Positions 1 through 7,486 of a stretch of DNA of 11,211 nt are shown piece by piece (the stretch's first letter is position 1; the number at the start of each line of letters is the position of its first letter). Where the stretch lies: the NCBI GenBank assembly GCA_027014065.1, contig JALWEL010000099.1, forward strand, positions 1 through 11,211, given 5' to 3'. The notes beneath the pieces were generated by a model, which was given only the letters and a program-made list of their open reading frames with translations, was not told the origin of the DNA and ran no database searches. This stretch comes from DHVE2 group archaeon (GTDB taxonomy: Archaea > Thermoplasmatota > Thermoplasmata > Thermoplasmatales > Aciduliprofundaceae). The translations under genes were made by a program, and so were the position numbers.

Positions 1-737
1 TTGACATCGAAGAAAATAAGAAACGGATGTTCAAAATTTTGGAGAGGGATGCGGATCTTTACGTTTTTCCCGAGCTTTATCTGACCGGGTATCTAATTCG
101 GGACGAGCTCCATAGAAAAGCCATGGCAATTGAGAGCAAAATAATGGGTGAGATAGCAAAAAAGGGCGAGGGAAAGATAATAATTTTCGGATTTCCCGAG
201 AGAAGCGGGGAGATTTACAACTCCGCCGCCGTGATGGTCGATGGCGAAATTCATGTGGTTAGGAAACTTTACCTTCCAAATTTCGGGCCATTCGAAGAGA
301 AGCTCTATTTCAAAGAGGGCGAGAAGCCGTTTGTCGTTAACACAGATTTCGGAAAGATTGGGGTGCAGATTTGCTACGACGCCTTCTTCCCTGAAGTGGC
401 CAAGGCGCAGGCCATGCAGGGCGCGAAAATCATTGTGAATATATCCGCAAGCCCCATCACATCGCGAGCAATGTTTGAATCTATAATTCCAGCAAGGGCC
501 ATAGAGAACACTGTATTCTTCGTCTATGTGAATTGGGCTGGATTGCAGAGAACCATGGAGTTCTGGGGAGGCTCCATGATCTATTCACCCCGAGGCTCGC
601 TGATTCACAAAGCCCCCTATTTCGAAGAGGAAATCAACGTGGAAGAAATCGATATGGACGAGATTGAAATTGCGAGGAGAATTAGACCTACGTTGCGAGA
701 CACGAGGGCTGATTTATTTTCTATGGGAAATCTTTAA
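1..737 (+). CDS. Nitrilase-superfamily carbon-nitrogen hydrolase, 5'-truncated
   Basis: The reading frame is already open at base 3 (Asp-Ile-Glu-Glu-Asn-Lys) and runs to TAA at 735-737, so the true start lies left of the window and probably only some 15-25 residues are missing. Members of this superfamily hydrolyse non-peptide C-N bonds (nitriles, amides, carbamoyl-amines) in the cytoplasm with a Glu-Lys-Cys triad. All three are visible when counted from the ATG at 27: Glu16 in FPELYLTGY, Lys80 in RKLYLPNFGPFEE and Cys116 in GVQICYDAFFPE. These are the canonical contexts. The internal ATG at 27 is unlikely to be the start because the upstream residues match the usual 'G-D-x-E-E-N' N-terminal helix. 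The exact substrate and branch cannot be read from the sequence. The SecB-like gene follows 20 bases downstream on the same strand. Confidence 0.9.
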   Translation, partial: DIEENKKRMFKILERDADLYVFPELYLTGYLIRDELHRKAMAIESKIMGEIAKKGEGKIIIFGFPERSGEIYNSAAVMVDGEIHVVRKLYLPNFGPFEEKLYFKEGEKPFVVNTDFGKIGVQICYDAFFPEVAKAQAMQGAKIIVNISASPITSRAMFESIIPARAIENTVFFVYVNWAGLQRTMEFWGGSMIYSPRGSLIHKAPYFEEEINVEEIDMDEIEIARRIRPTLRDTRADLFSMGNL

Positions 738-757
738 GCTCTTAGGGTGCATTTCTA

Positions 758-1225
758 TTGGATAAGGGAAAGGTAAAATACAAGCGTTCCTTATTGAGCC
801 TTATGATCAGAACATTCAGGATTGATGGCATAGAGGCGAAGAGGTTCATAGAGCCTGAGAAAGCGCCTAAAGAAATAAGGATAGATAATAACAGCACCGT
901 TTTGAATATAATACAGATTGGAGAGAATCAGGCGAAAATTGAGTTCAAGTTTACCGTCACCTATTCGGGAATCGGGATGATTACAATAGACGGAATTGTT
1001 ATTTACGAAGGCAACATTCCGGAGCTTACAAGCGAGTGGACTCACAAGCACAGAATGCCCGATGAAGTTGCCAAGGAGGTGCATGGGACAATAATAAACA
1101 ACTGCATAATTGAGTCAGTTATTTTGGCCAAGGAGGTGCATCTGCCCCCGCCGATCCCGCCGCCAGCTCAGTTCATGAACGCGAAGAAAGAGGAGAGAAA
1201 AAAGGACTTAGAAGGTTACGCGTGA
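758..1225 (+). CDS. SecB-like small archaeal protein, TTG start
   Basis: This encodes 155 residues from a TTG start. GGTG at 746-749 lies eight bases upstream and is a fair archaeal Shine-Dalgarno match; a TATA-like CTTTAAG at 732-738 is also at a suitable distance. An in-frame ATG at 803 (140 residues, starting MIRTFRIDGIEAKRF) is the alternative start. I see no catalytic motif. Predicted strands alternate through residues 20-100. The C-terminal part, with CIIESVILAKEVHLPPPIPPPAQFM, resembles the layout of the SecB end: a helix, then a proline-rich segment leading to an aromatic residue. SecB-like proteins hold unfolded polypeptides, and archaeal relatives have been described (MJ0357 of Methanocaldococcus, from memory). 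The tail is charged (KKEERKKDLE). It overlaps the NERD gene by ten bases, tail to tail. The fold call is inference; otherwise it is a conserved hypothetical protein. Confidence 0.75.
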   Translation: MDKGKVKYKRSLLSLMIRTFRIDGIEAKRFIEPEKAPKEIRIDNNSTVLNIIQIGENQAKIEFKFTVTYSGIGMITIDGIVIYEGNIPELTSEWTHKHRMPDEVAKEVHGTIINNCIIESVILAKEVHLPPPIPPPAQFMNAKKEERKKDLEGYA

Positions 1226-1947
1226 CTCATATTCTTAATTGCGTTTTTTACTCTTTTCATTTCTTTCTTAGTAAGAATATCCTCACGGCGAAGAAAATTT
1301 CTCAGTTCTTCCATCTTTATTACGGGAACTGAGCAGGAGCCACGATGAATCTCTGCATCGCTATTTGCTATGACAACAACTGGCTTAACCTTTACTTTTA
1401 ATCCTCTCCTCAGAAGGTAATTTTCCAAATCGCGCGCATGTCTTTTCGCCTCCTCGGATGGATTGCCCACATGGCCTTCGTACCTCCCGCCGCCTCTTCC
1501 TATTTTTGTTCTTCTCCATGTGTCTCCTTCGCATGTCAATATGCCGGAATAGTTTTTAACTTCGAATGCAAACACACCTTTTTTGCATATTAGAAGAGCG
1601 TCTATGTCCCCACCGTGTGGAAGTGGAACGCTGTATCCCTTGTACCCCGCTAATTTGTCCAAATGCTTTCTGAACTCCTTCTCCCCTTCGACGCCTTTGG
1701 AGAATATCTTTTCCTCTTTGGTTGGATGGAAATTGCGGGACATTAACATAAATAAGATGGCGGATATTATAAACAAAACAGCGGCACCGAGTAATGAGGA
1801 AATAAAGCTCAGTTGAAATCTCGGCGAATAGTAAATAACAATAATGCCTATAATTGCACTTAAAACTCCACCACTCGCGAAGTAAAAAGCCTTCATTCTC
1901 CTTTTTCTTTTTATTTTTTTAAGTTGCTTTTCGGGATAATTCTTCAT
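1216..1947 (-). CDS. Membrane-anchored NERD-domain (nuclease-related) protein
   Basis: This is a 243-residue protein. The N-terminus is strongly basic (KQLKKIKRKRRMK), followed by two hydrophobic segments at about residues 21-40 and 46-69, so it is probably a membrane protein with the C-terminal domain in the cytoplasm. Residues 80-235 fit the NERD domain, which belongs to the PD-(D/E)XK nuclease fold. GVEGEKEF is at 85-92, GGDIDALLICKKGVFAFEVK at 112-131 supplies the Asp, Glu129 and Lys131 of the core, and GNPSEEAKRHARDLENYL at 161-178 matches the conserved helix. The active-site residues look intact, so nuclease activity is possible but rarely proven in this family. It lies downstream of the transcription factor S gene on the same strand, with a 46-base gap and its own TATA box, and may be leaderless. 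Its role (DNA processing, defence or competence) is unknown. Confidence 0.88.
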   Translation of the reverse strand: MKNYPEKQLKKIKRKRRMKAFYFASGGVLSAIIGIIVIYYSPRFQLSFISSLLGAAVLFIISAILFMLMSRNFHPTKEEKIFSKGVEGEKEFRKHLDKLAGYKGYSVPLPHGGDIDALLICKKGVFAFEVKNYSGILTCEGDTWRRTKIGRGGGRYEGHVGNPSEEAKRHARDLENYLLRRGLKVKVKPVVVIANSDAEIHRGSCSVPVIKMEELRNFLRREDILTKKEMKRVKNAIKNMSHA

Positions 1948-1968
1948 GCAGGAACATAGGAAGCACAG

Positions 1969-1976
1969 ATATAAAA
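1969..1976 (-). promoter_or_regulatory. TATA box of the NERD gene
   Basis: On the minus strand this reads TTTTATAT and ends 22 bases before the ATG at 1947, the spacing expected if transcription starts at or just before the start codon. No Shine-Dalgarno site is seen in front of the ATG. Confidence 0.5.
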
Positions 1977-1979
1977 TTA

Positions 1980-1992
1980 TTTAAAAAGAGAA
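1980..1992 (-). terminator. T-rich terminator after transcription factor S
   Basis: Read on the minus strand, the bases just after the transcription factor S stop codon are pyrimidine-rich (TTTCTCTTTTT), the usual form of an archaeal intrinsic terminator without a hairpin. It sits between the stop and the NERD TATA box. This is a pattern match only. Confidence 0.35.
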
Positions 1993-1993
1993 A

Positions 1994-2293
1994 TTAGTAC
2001 TCCCTCCACCTGTACCCGCATTTGGGGCAGATGTAGAATCTGGTTTCCGGCTCATCCGCAGAGCGCGTCTGTTGAAGCATCCAGTAAGCGCCCTGATGTC
2101 CGCACTTCGGACATATAACAGATTCATCGTATGGGAGGGTTTCTATATCCTTTTTAATCACTATTGTCTCTTTCTTCTTTGCTTCTTCCACGATTTCCTG
2201 TTTCTCTTCGATAGGCATTTCGTAACCGCAGTTATCGCAAACCCACTTCCCATCGCGGGGATGCATGAGAGAGCCACACTTTGGACAGAACAT
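1994..2293 (-). CDS. tfs: Transcription factor S (TFIIS-like, RpoM family)
   Basis: This is a 99-residue protein of typical archaeal TFS length. It binds RNA polymerase and stimulates cleavage of backtracked RNA, and is homologous to eukaryotic TFIIS and Rpb9/RPA12. The N-terminal zinc ribbon has Cys3, Cys6, Cys19 and Cys22; the C-terminal ribbon has Cys61, Cys64, Cys89 and Cys92. The catalytic Asp80-Glu81 hairpin (QTRSADEPETRFYICPKCGY) is intact, so this is a cleavage factor rather than a degenerate paralogue. The frame stays open to 2659, but the extra residues are the antisense of the protease gene and resemble nothing, while MFCPKCGS is the standard family start. A TATA box lies 24-32 bases before this ATG and there is no Shine-Dalgarno site, so the mRNA is probably leaderless. 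It is divergent from the protease gene. Confidence 0.95.
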   Translation of the reverse strand: MFCPKCGSLMHPRDGKWVCDNCGYEMPIEEKQEIVEEAKKKETIVIKKDIETLPYDESVICPKCGHQGAYWMLQQTRSADEPETRFYICPKCGYRWREY

Positions 2294-2316
2294 AGGAAAA
2301 GAGAATATGTGATTGT

Positions 2317-2325
2317 TATTTAACT
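2317..2325 (-). promoter_or_regulatory. TATA box of transcription factor S
   Basis: The minus-strand sequence GTTAAATAA lies 24-32 bases upstream of the ATG at 2293, which puts the predicted transcript start at the start codon. Confidence 0.5.
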
Positions 2326-2327
2326 CT

Positions 2328-2341
2328 TGTGATGTTTCACA
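2328..2341. promoter_or_regulatory. Small palindrome between divergent promoters, possible operator
   Basis: TGTGA-TGTT-TCACA is a perfect inverted repeat with 5-base arms. It lies just upstream of the transcription factor S TATA box and 21 bases before the protease TATA box, where a regulator could affect both genes. A repeat this short is expected by chance about once in a region of this size, so the call rests mainly on position. Confidence 0.2.
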
Positions 2342-2358
2342 TGCGGTGTGTTTCAAAT

Positions 2359-2369
2359 AGGTTATATAT
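2359..2369 (+). promoter_or_regulatory. BRE/TATA promoter of the S53 protease
   Basis: CAAATAGGTTATATAT contains an A-rich BRE followed by TTATATAT at 2362-2369. Transcription is predicted to begin near 2391-2397, giving a short leader that carries the GGTG ribosome site at 2399-2402. The AGGTTATATAT core recurs at 7487. Confidence 0.65.
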
Positions 2370-2408
2370 CGTGATTGTAATACCATATATAGAATATGGG
2401 TGGTGAAA

Positions 2409-5400
2409 ATGCAAAAAAGAATGGAGATAAAAAGTTCCCTGTATGGGAATAGCAAACCATATGTAAAGCCCAAAAAGAGAGAACATGGAAAAATCCTTGC
2501 AGTTTTGGTGCTTGTTTTTATGATGTCAGTAACGGCGTTGTATTTTGGAACAATCGCAGCAGAGAAGCCGCACGGGTTCATGGTACCTGTGAAAACATCG
2601 TATAAAAGTGCAATCCTGAAAGAAAGTAAATTTATTGGTGATGCAAATCCATCTACCAAAATCTATGTTACTATAGCGCTGAAATGGAGAAACGAACCCT
2701 CGTTGGACATGTTTTTGAAAAGCGTTAATGATCCGAACTCTCCGAACTACCATAAATTCATGAATTACAAAGATTTCAAGGCAAACTTTGCTCCAAATTC
2801 CGATGTTTACAATGCCATACTGGGATGGATAAAAAGCAATGGAGTACATGTGGAATACACATACAACCTAAGAAATTCCATAACTATTTATGACACCATG
2901 TCCAACATTTCGAAGCTCTTCAATGTTCAGTTCGGATATTTCAAAAGTAACGGGAATCCTCATTTCAGGCCGTATTTCTTTGCAGCCATGAACGCTCCGG
3001 AGATACCGTCGGAATTCGTTCCTTACATCAAAGGGATCGACGGGCTGGACAACTCAACCAATTTCCATTTGAATTATTATACATCAGGAGGTACGGATTA
3101 TCTTACAGGTGCTGATGTGGCCAGAATGTATCATGTGTATGAACTTTATAATGATACCTCAGATGGTTCTGCAAGCAATAAGCACATATTTGCCTCTGGA
3201 TTGAGGGTTGCGACAGTGCTTTGGGAAGGATCTGATTCTAATGGTAATCAGTACGCACCTTTTGATCCCGATGCCGTCACCTATTACTATCAGCATGTGA
3301 TACCCACTTGGATTCAAAATCTTGGAGTAATGTCCACAGTTCATTCTCATGGTACATCTGGTACGGTTTCTCCTGGAAGCAATACGGATGTGGATGTATC
3401 TGTGGAAAATGAGCTTGACTTGGAAATGGTAGGGACACTCGCTCCGGGCGTTGATGCGTATTGTGTTTATGGACCGGGAAATGGAAGGAGTCCGTCGGAA
3501 AGTAACTTTCCAGATAATGAATATGATTATATCGCTAATACCCTTGCATCAGATACCTCAGCTACTTTGGTTGCAGTTAGTAACTCCTGGGGCGACGGTG
3601 ACTACTCCGGTTCTGCAACTACAGACAACGATGTCAAGGCCCTTAACGCCATGGGGGTCACTGTTTTAGCATCCAGCGGAGATGATGGAGATACCGATTC
3701 TCCAAGTTATCCTGCAATTGATGCTCAGAGTTCATATGGTATTATAGCTGTTGGTGGAACTACACCATACCCAAATGGTAACGATGATACCTCACGAGAT
3801 GATTATGCTTTGATGGGGTACAATACAAATTTGGCAAATCCAAGGAGTAACGAAATTGTGTGGTACGATAGCTCTCAGACGATGAGTAATGGTGATCATT
3901 GGGGCACTCAGAGTGGTGTGAGTTCCGCATATCCAGAACCATGGTTCCAGAAGGATTATGTGGATTCAATTATAGGCACGACGGGAAAGCATGGAAGGGC
4001 CACGGCGGATATTGCAGCAATGGGTAACTTGGGAGAGATATACATAAGTGGCCATGGTTGGTATGATGGAATTGCTGGAACATCAGTAGCATGCCCAGTT
4101 GTAGCAGGTATGATTGCGGAGATGGCTGCCTACGTCGGAGTTACTTACGGGGTATCAAATCATGGTTTCGGGTATTTCCTCCCCACTATTTATCAGTTAG
4201 GCAACGATTTCTACAATAACAACAAATATTCCTCTTCGCCGCCATTCTTCGATGTCACGGAGACCCCCAGCGGATACCACAATGGGGAAACCGAGTACGA
4301 TGCCCGTACTGGCTGGGATCTGGCAACGGGATGGGGGGTCCCCAACGCGTGGGAGCTTGTGCACGATATTGGATTTACCCTTGGTGCATCCTCTACAACT
4401 GCTACTGTGAGCCAGGGGCAAACTGCCTCTTATACGATAAACGTTGCCTTTCCGTATATGTGGACATGTGAAGTTGGGCATTTTGAAGTTAGTGGGTTAC
4501 CCTCCGGTGCAAGTGCCAGCACTAATGTGGGTTATGTGCTACCAGCGGGTAATGGCTCTGCCGCAAGCTTCACGTTGAATGTGGCAACCTCTTTATCCAC
4601 ACCGGCAGGCACGTATACCTTAAACCTTACTGCCTATACGTATAACCATACAAACGGGCACTGGGGCAATTTGACAAATTATATTCTTCTTACACTTACA
4701 GTGAACTCAGCTAATGCCCCTGATTTAACGATTACATCTATATCGACATCTGCCAGTACGGTTGATGAGGGAGATAGTGTAACAATATATGCGACGGTGA
4801 AAAATGTTGGAAATTTGGATGCGAACAACGTTTATGTCGGCTTCTACTACGATACTGTGGATTCAGCGCATCTAATTCAAAAGGTTAGTGCGGGTGATTT
4901 AAGCGCAGGCTCTTCTGCAAATGTTCAGGCGACGTGGGATACTACCGGCCATACAGGAACCCGTACTATAATAGCTTACGCAGACCCAGACAACTCCATC
5001 GCAGAGAAGAACGAGGATAATAATTCTGCATCCACGACTGTGACGGTTAATGGATATGGTGTGCAGCTTAGCGTTGATTCATCCAGCAAGACGGTGCAGC
5101 CCGGCGGGAGTGTGGATTACACCATAACGGTCAAAAATACGGGTACGCTTCAGGACACATTCGATTTGAGCACGAGTTCACCGAGCAATGGCTGGACTGC
5201 TACGCTTTCCACCAACAAGGTAACTCTCAACGCAGGAGCGAGCACAACTGTTACTCTAACGGTCACCGCGCCCAGCAGTGCGAATAACGGAGATTCTCAG
5301 GACATCGTTGTAAATGCGGTTAGCGAAGGAGATAGCAGCAAGAGCGATAGCGTTACCACAACTACGACAGTATCCACAATTTCAATAACTTCGATGAAGA

Positions 5401-6590
5401 TTTATTCGCATTTAGAAGCAGTGATAAACTACACCACCAGCGAAGCCGTTAAGTCTTACGTGGAGTACGGAATTGGCCCGAATCACATGGACATGCAAAC
5501 CCCTGAAGAATCCACCGCGAGCACGCAGCACGAGGTGGCGATACAGAACCTAACTCCCGAGGTCACGTATTATTTCAAGATTTACATGGACGATGGCACA
5601 AACACCGCGTGGAGCAGCATATACAATTTCACACTTACGGGAACAAATGACTTAGAAACGACGGATAATCCCAATGTACTATACAATTGGCAGGTAGACG
5701 CGTGGAATTATTCCACGCACAATTCTGAGCCCAGCATTTGGCAATGGGGAGAACCAAATTATCAAAATGGACCATCCAGCGCACATTCCGGTTCTGATTT
5801 AATAGGTACCGTTCTCAACGGTGATTACGGAGTTGACGAACAGGTGCAAGCTCTAATGACGCCGTGGATAGATCTCAAAAATGCATCATGGGTCACGCTA
5901 TCTTTCTACGCATGGTACGATCTTGAAGAGGATAGTAGTGGAATGTGGGATGGTGTTACCATGGCATTTGAAAACGATTCTGGTACTACATGGTGGCTGC
6001 TTGATCCGAATAACAACGCGAGCCAGTATGATGGAAAGAGCGTGTCGGATCAGGGACTAAAAGACATCTACATATTCGGTGGCTCCTCCAATGGGTGGGT
6101 GCTCAAAACTTTCAATACATCTGCTATAAATGACCCAAATGTAAATAAAAATTTACTGGGTCACAAAGTGCGCTTCATTTTCTACTTTGAGAGCGATGAG
6201 TACACACATGATTATCCCGGCTTCTACTTCGACGACATACAGGTGAAGGCGGGGATCCCCCAGTATCATATATACGGATACGTGAAGGATTCCAGCGGAA
6301 ATGCTATAAGTGGGGCCACTGTGTGGGTCAACGACACCACCTTGGGAATATCGTATAAGGTAACTACCGACTCCTCAGGGAGATACGATGTCTATACTTA
6401 CAACGGAATAAATGGAGATCATGTGAATGTCGATGCCACCAGCGCGCAGGGCAGCGGGTCGAACAGCGGAACTTTGAGTACGAGCACGGAGATAGACATA
6501 ACCCTTCAGGCAGTGCCGGAGATATCGCAGTGGTTCGTGATTTTCTTAGCGTTTGGAATTCTTGCGGTATATTTCAGAAGGAAGAAATAA
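2409..6590 (+). CDS. Secreted multidomain S53 (sedolisin/kumamolisin) peptidase
   Basis: This is a 1393-residue serine-carboxyl peptidase that should digest proteins outside the cell at acid pH. Positions count from ATG 2409, chosen because GGTG at 2399-2402 sits six bases ahead; in-frame GTGs at 2400 and 2403 and an ATG at 2421 are alternatives. A basic N-terminus and hydrophobic segment (29-51) form a signal or anchor. The pro-kumamolisin activation domain spans about 72-215 and the S53 catalytic domain about 225-652. Glu333 and Asp337 (VENELD), Asp425 (SSGDDGD) and Ser559 (AGTSVACP) complete the active site. The C-terminal calcium site is present (Asp615-Val616, then GWDLATGWGVPN with Asp637). 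Next are a beta-sandwich (655-770), CARDB (771-880), NEW3-like (883-985), FnIII-like (991-1078), a jelly-roll-like module (1080-1282) and a carboxypeptidase-regulatory-like domain (1286-1365). It ends in VPEISQW, a hydrophobic helix and RRKK, so it is probably cell-surface bound. All domain edges are estimates. Confidence 0.93.
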   Translation: MQKRMEIKSSLYGNSKPYVKPKKREHGKILAVLVLVFMMSVTALYFGTIAAEKPHGFMVPVKTSYKSAILKESKFIGDANPSTKIYVTIALKWRNEPSLDMFLKSVNDPNSPNYHKFMNYKDFKANFAPNSDVYNAILGWIKSNGVHVEYTYNLRNSITIYDTMSNISKLFNVQFGYFKSNGNPHFRPYFFAAMNAPEIPSEFVPYIKGIDGLDNSTNFHLNYYTSGGTDYLTGADVARMYHVYELYNDTSDGSASNKHIFASGLRVATVLWEGSDSNGNQYAPFDPDAVTYYYQHVIPTWIQNLGVMSTVHSHGTSGTVSPGSNTDVDVSVENELDLEMVGTLAPGVDAYCVYGPGNGRSPSESNFPDNEYDYIANTLASDTSATLVAVSNSWGDGDYSGSATTDNDVKALNAMGVTVLASSGDDGDTDSPSYPAIDAQSSYGIIAVGGTTPYPNGNDDTSRDDYALMGYNTNLANPRSNEIVWYDSSQTMSNGDHWGTQSGVSSAYPEPWFQKDYVDSIIGTTGKHGRATADIAAMGNLGEIYISGHGWYDGIAGTSVACPVVAGMIAEMAAYVGVTYGVSNHGFGYFLPTIYQLGNDFYNNNKYSSSPPFFDVTETPSGYHNGETEYDARTGWDLATGWGVPNAWELVHDIGFTLGASSTTATVSQGQTASYTINVAFPYMWTCEVGHFEVSGLPSGASASTNVGYVLPAGNGSAASFTLNVATSLSTPAGTYTLNLTAYTYNHTNGHWGNLTNYILLTLTVNSANAPDLTITSISTSASTVDEGDSVTIYATVKNVGNLDANNVYVGFYYDTVDSAHLIQKVSAGDLSAGSSANVQATWDTTGHTGTRTIIAYADPDNSIAEKNEDNNSASTTVTVNGYGVQLSVDSSSKTVQPGGSVDYTITVKNTGTLQDTFDLSTSSPSNGWTATLSTNKVTLNAGASTTVTLTVTAPSSANNGDSQDIVVNAVSEGDSSKSDSVTTTTTVSTISITSMKIYSHLEAVINYTTSEAVKSYVEYGIGPNHMDMQTPEESTASTQHEVAIQNLTPEVTYYFKIYMDDGTNTAWSSIYNFTLTGTNDLETTDNPNVLYNWQVDAWNYSTHNSEPSIWQWGEPNYQNGPSSAHSGSDLIGTVLNGDYGVDEQVQALMTPWIDLKNASWVTLSFYAWYDLEEDSSGMWDGVTMAFENDSGTTWWLLDPNNNASQYDGKSVSDQGLKDIYIFGGSSNGWVLKTFNTSAINDPNVNKNLLGHKVRFIFYFESDEYTHDYPGFYFDDIQVKAGIPQYHIYGYVKDSSGNAISGATVWVNDTTLGISYKVTTDSSGRYDVYTYNGINGDHVNVDATSAQGSGSNSGTLSTSTEIDITLQAVPEISQWFVIFLAFGILAVYFRRKK

Positions 6591-6597
6591 TTCCAAA

Positions 6598-6629
6598 ATT
6601 TTTTAACCTCTTTTCCATTCTCTTTTTTT
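6598..6629 (+). terminator. T-rich terminator, overlapping the next gene's promoter
   Basis: Directly after the protease stop are two T tracts, at 6599-6604 and 6623-6629, joined by a pyrimidine-rich stretch; this is archaeal-type termination. The first tract with the following AA (TTTTTTAA, 6599-6606) is also the best TATA candidate for the GTG start at 6630, so the 39-base gap may serve both purposes. Confidence 0.4.
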
Positions 6630-7400
6630 GTGAAGATCAACGACATCGATATGAAAAGGTGGAAGGACTACGATGAAATTATAACAGATTCCCTGTGGAT
6701 TTTTCCAAATAGGGATAATTCGGGAATGCATACTCCCGAGTATCACGGCAATTTCATTCCGCAAATTCCCCGACAGGCTATGCTTCGATTCACTAAAAAA
6801 GGGGAGAGAGTCTTAGATACCTTCGCCGGTTTGGGCACAACCCTCATAGAAGCGCGCAGGCTCGGAAGAAATGCCGTGGGAATCGAAATTAATCGAGAGA
6901 TTGCGAAGAAGGCTGAGGAACTTGTTTCCAATGAGGAGAATCCCTACGGCGTTGAAACGAAAGTGATTGTGGGAGATTCCTCCAAAGAAGAAACATATGA
7001 AAATTTGGGAAATTTCCAGCTTCTCATAATGCACCCGCCTTATTGGGACATAATTAAGTTCTCCGAGATAAAAGGGGATCTCTCCAACGCGGCCAGCGTG
7101 GAAGAATTCTTAAACTCATTTGAGAAAATTGTAAAACTTGCAGGGGCTCATTTGGATTCTGGCCGGTATTTAGTTCTGGTTATAGGAGATAAGTATTCCC
7201 GGGGCGAGTGGATTCCGCTGGGATTCTACACAATGGACCGCGTGATTCGAAATGGCTATGTGCTCAAGAGCATAGTGGTTAAGAATATCGAGGAAAATAG
7301 AGGAAAGAGAGGAAAATACTCGCTGTGGAGATACCGCGCCCTCAAAGATGGCTATTATATTTTCAAGCACGAGTACGTGATGTTTTTCAAGAAAAAGTGA
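6630..7400 (+). CDS. N4/N6-type DNA methyltransferase with HPPY motif
   Basis: This 256-residue S-adenosylmethionine-dependent methyltransferase is expected to modify an exocyclic amino group of cytosine or adenine in DNA. An early motif YHGNFIPQIPRQ (39-50) precedes the AdoMet loop DTFAGLGTTLIEA (63-75) and the acidic VGIEIN (83-88). The catalytic motif is HPPYW at 135-139, where the usual form is DPPY or SPPY. The order is AdoMet loop first, catalytic motif second, with only about 60 residues between and most remaining sequence after it. No restriction gene with matching composition is adjacent, so it looks like an orphan. Its base composition is host-like (60 GC in 120 bases at 6841-6960), unlike the pair downstream. 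The GTG start has no ribosome site but a TATA-like box 24-31 bases upstream, so it is probably leaderless; ATG 6651 is the alternative. The target sequence is unknown, and an RNA substrate is not excluded. Confidence 0.87.
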   Translation: MKINDIDMKRWKDYDEIITDSLWIFPNRDNSGMHTPEYHGNFIPQIPRQAMLRFTKKGERVLDTFAGLGTTLIEARRLGRNAVGIEINREIAKKAEELVSNEENPYGVETKVIVGDSSKEETYENLGNFQLLIMHPPYWDIIKFSEIKGDLSNAASVEEFLNSFEKIVKLAGAHLDSGRYLVLVIGDKYSRGEWIPLGFYTMDRVIRNGYVLKSIVVKNIEENRGKRGKYSLWRYRALKDGYYIFKHEYVMFFKKK

Positions 7401-7486
7401 TGCTCTGTATGCAATTTTAAGGCGTAACTAAGATAGTGATTTTGCTTATAATCCCGATAATGGGCAAATAACAGAGTTCGAAAAAA

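Noticed and set aside
1216..1225. Tail-to-tail overlap of the SecB-like and NERD genes as an antisense control device
   Set aside because: Ten-base convergent overlaps are common in compact archaeal genomes and nothing else suggests regulation.
2294..2659. N-terminal extension of the transcription factor S frame to 2659
   Set aside because: The extra 122 codons run antisense to the start of the protease and through both promoters, and family members begin at the MFCPKCG position.
4261..4370. Local GC-rich stretch in the protease gene as a recombination junction
   Set aside because: It encodes the conserved calcium-binding end of the S53 domain, so amino acid constraint is a simpler explanation.
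7403..7476. CTCTGT at 7403-7408 and ACAGAG at 7471-7476 as a stem or island boundary repeat
   Set aside because: Six-base arms over 60 bases apart are expected by chance and have no supporting repeats.
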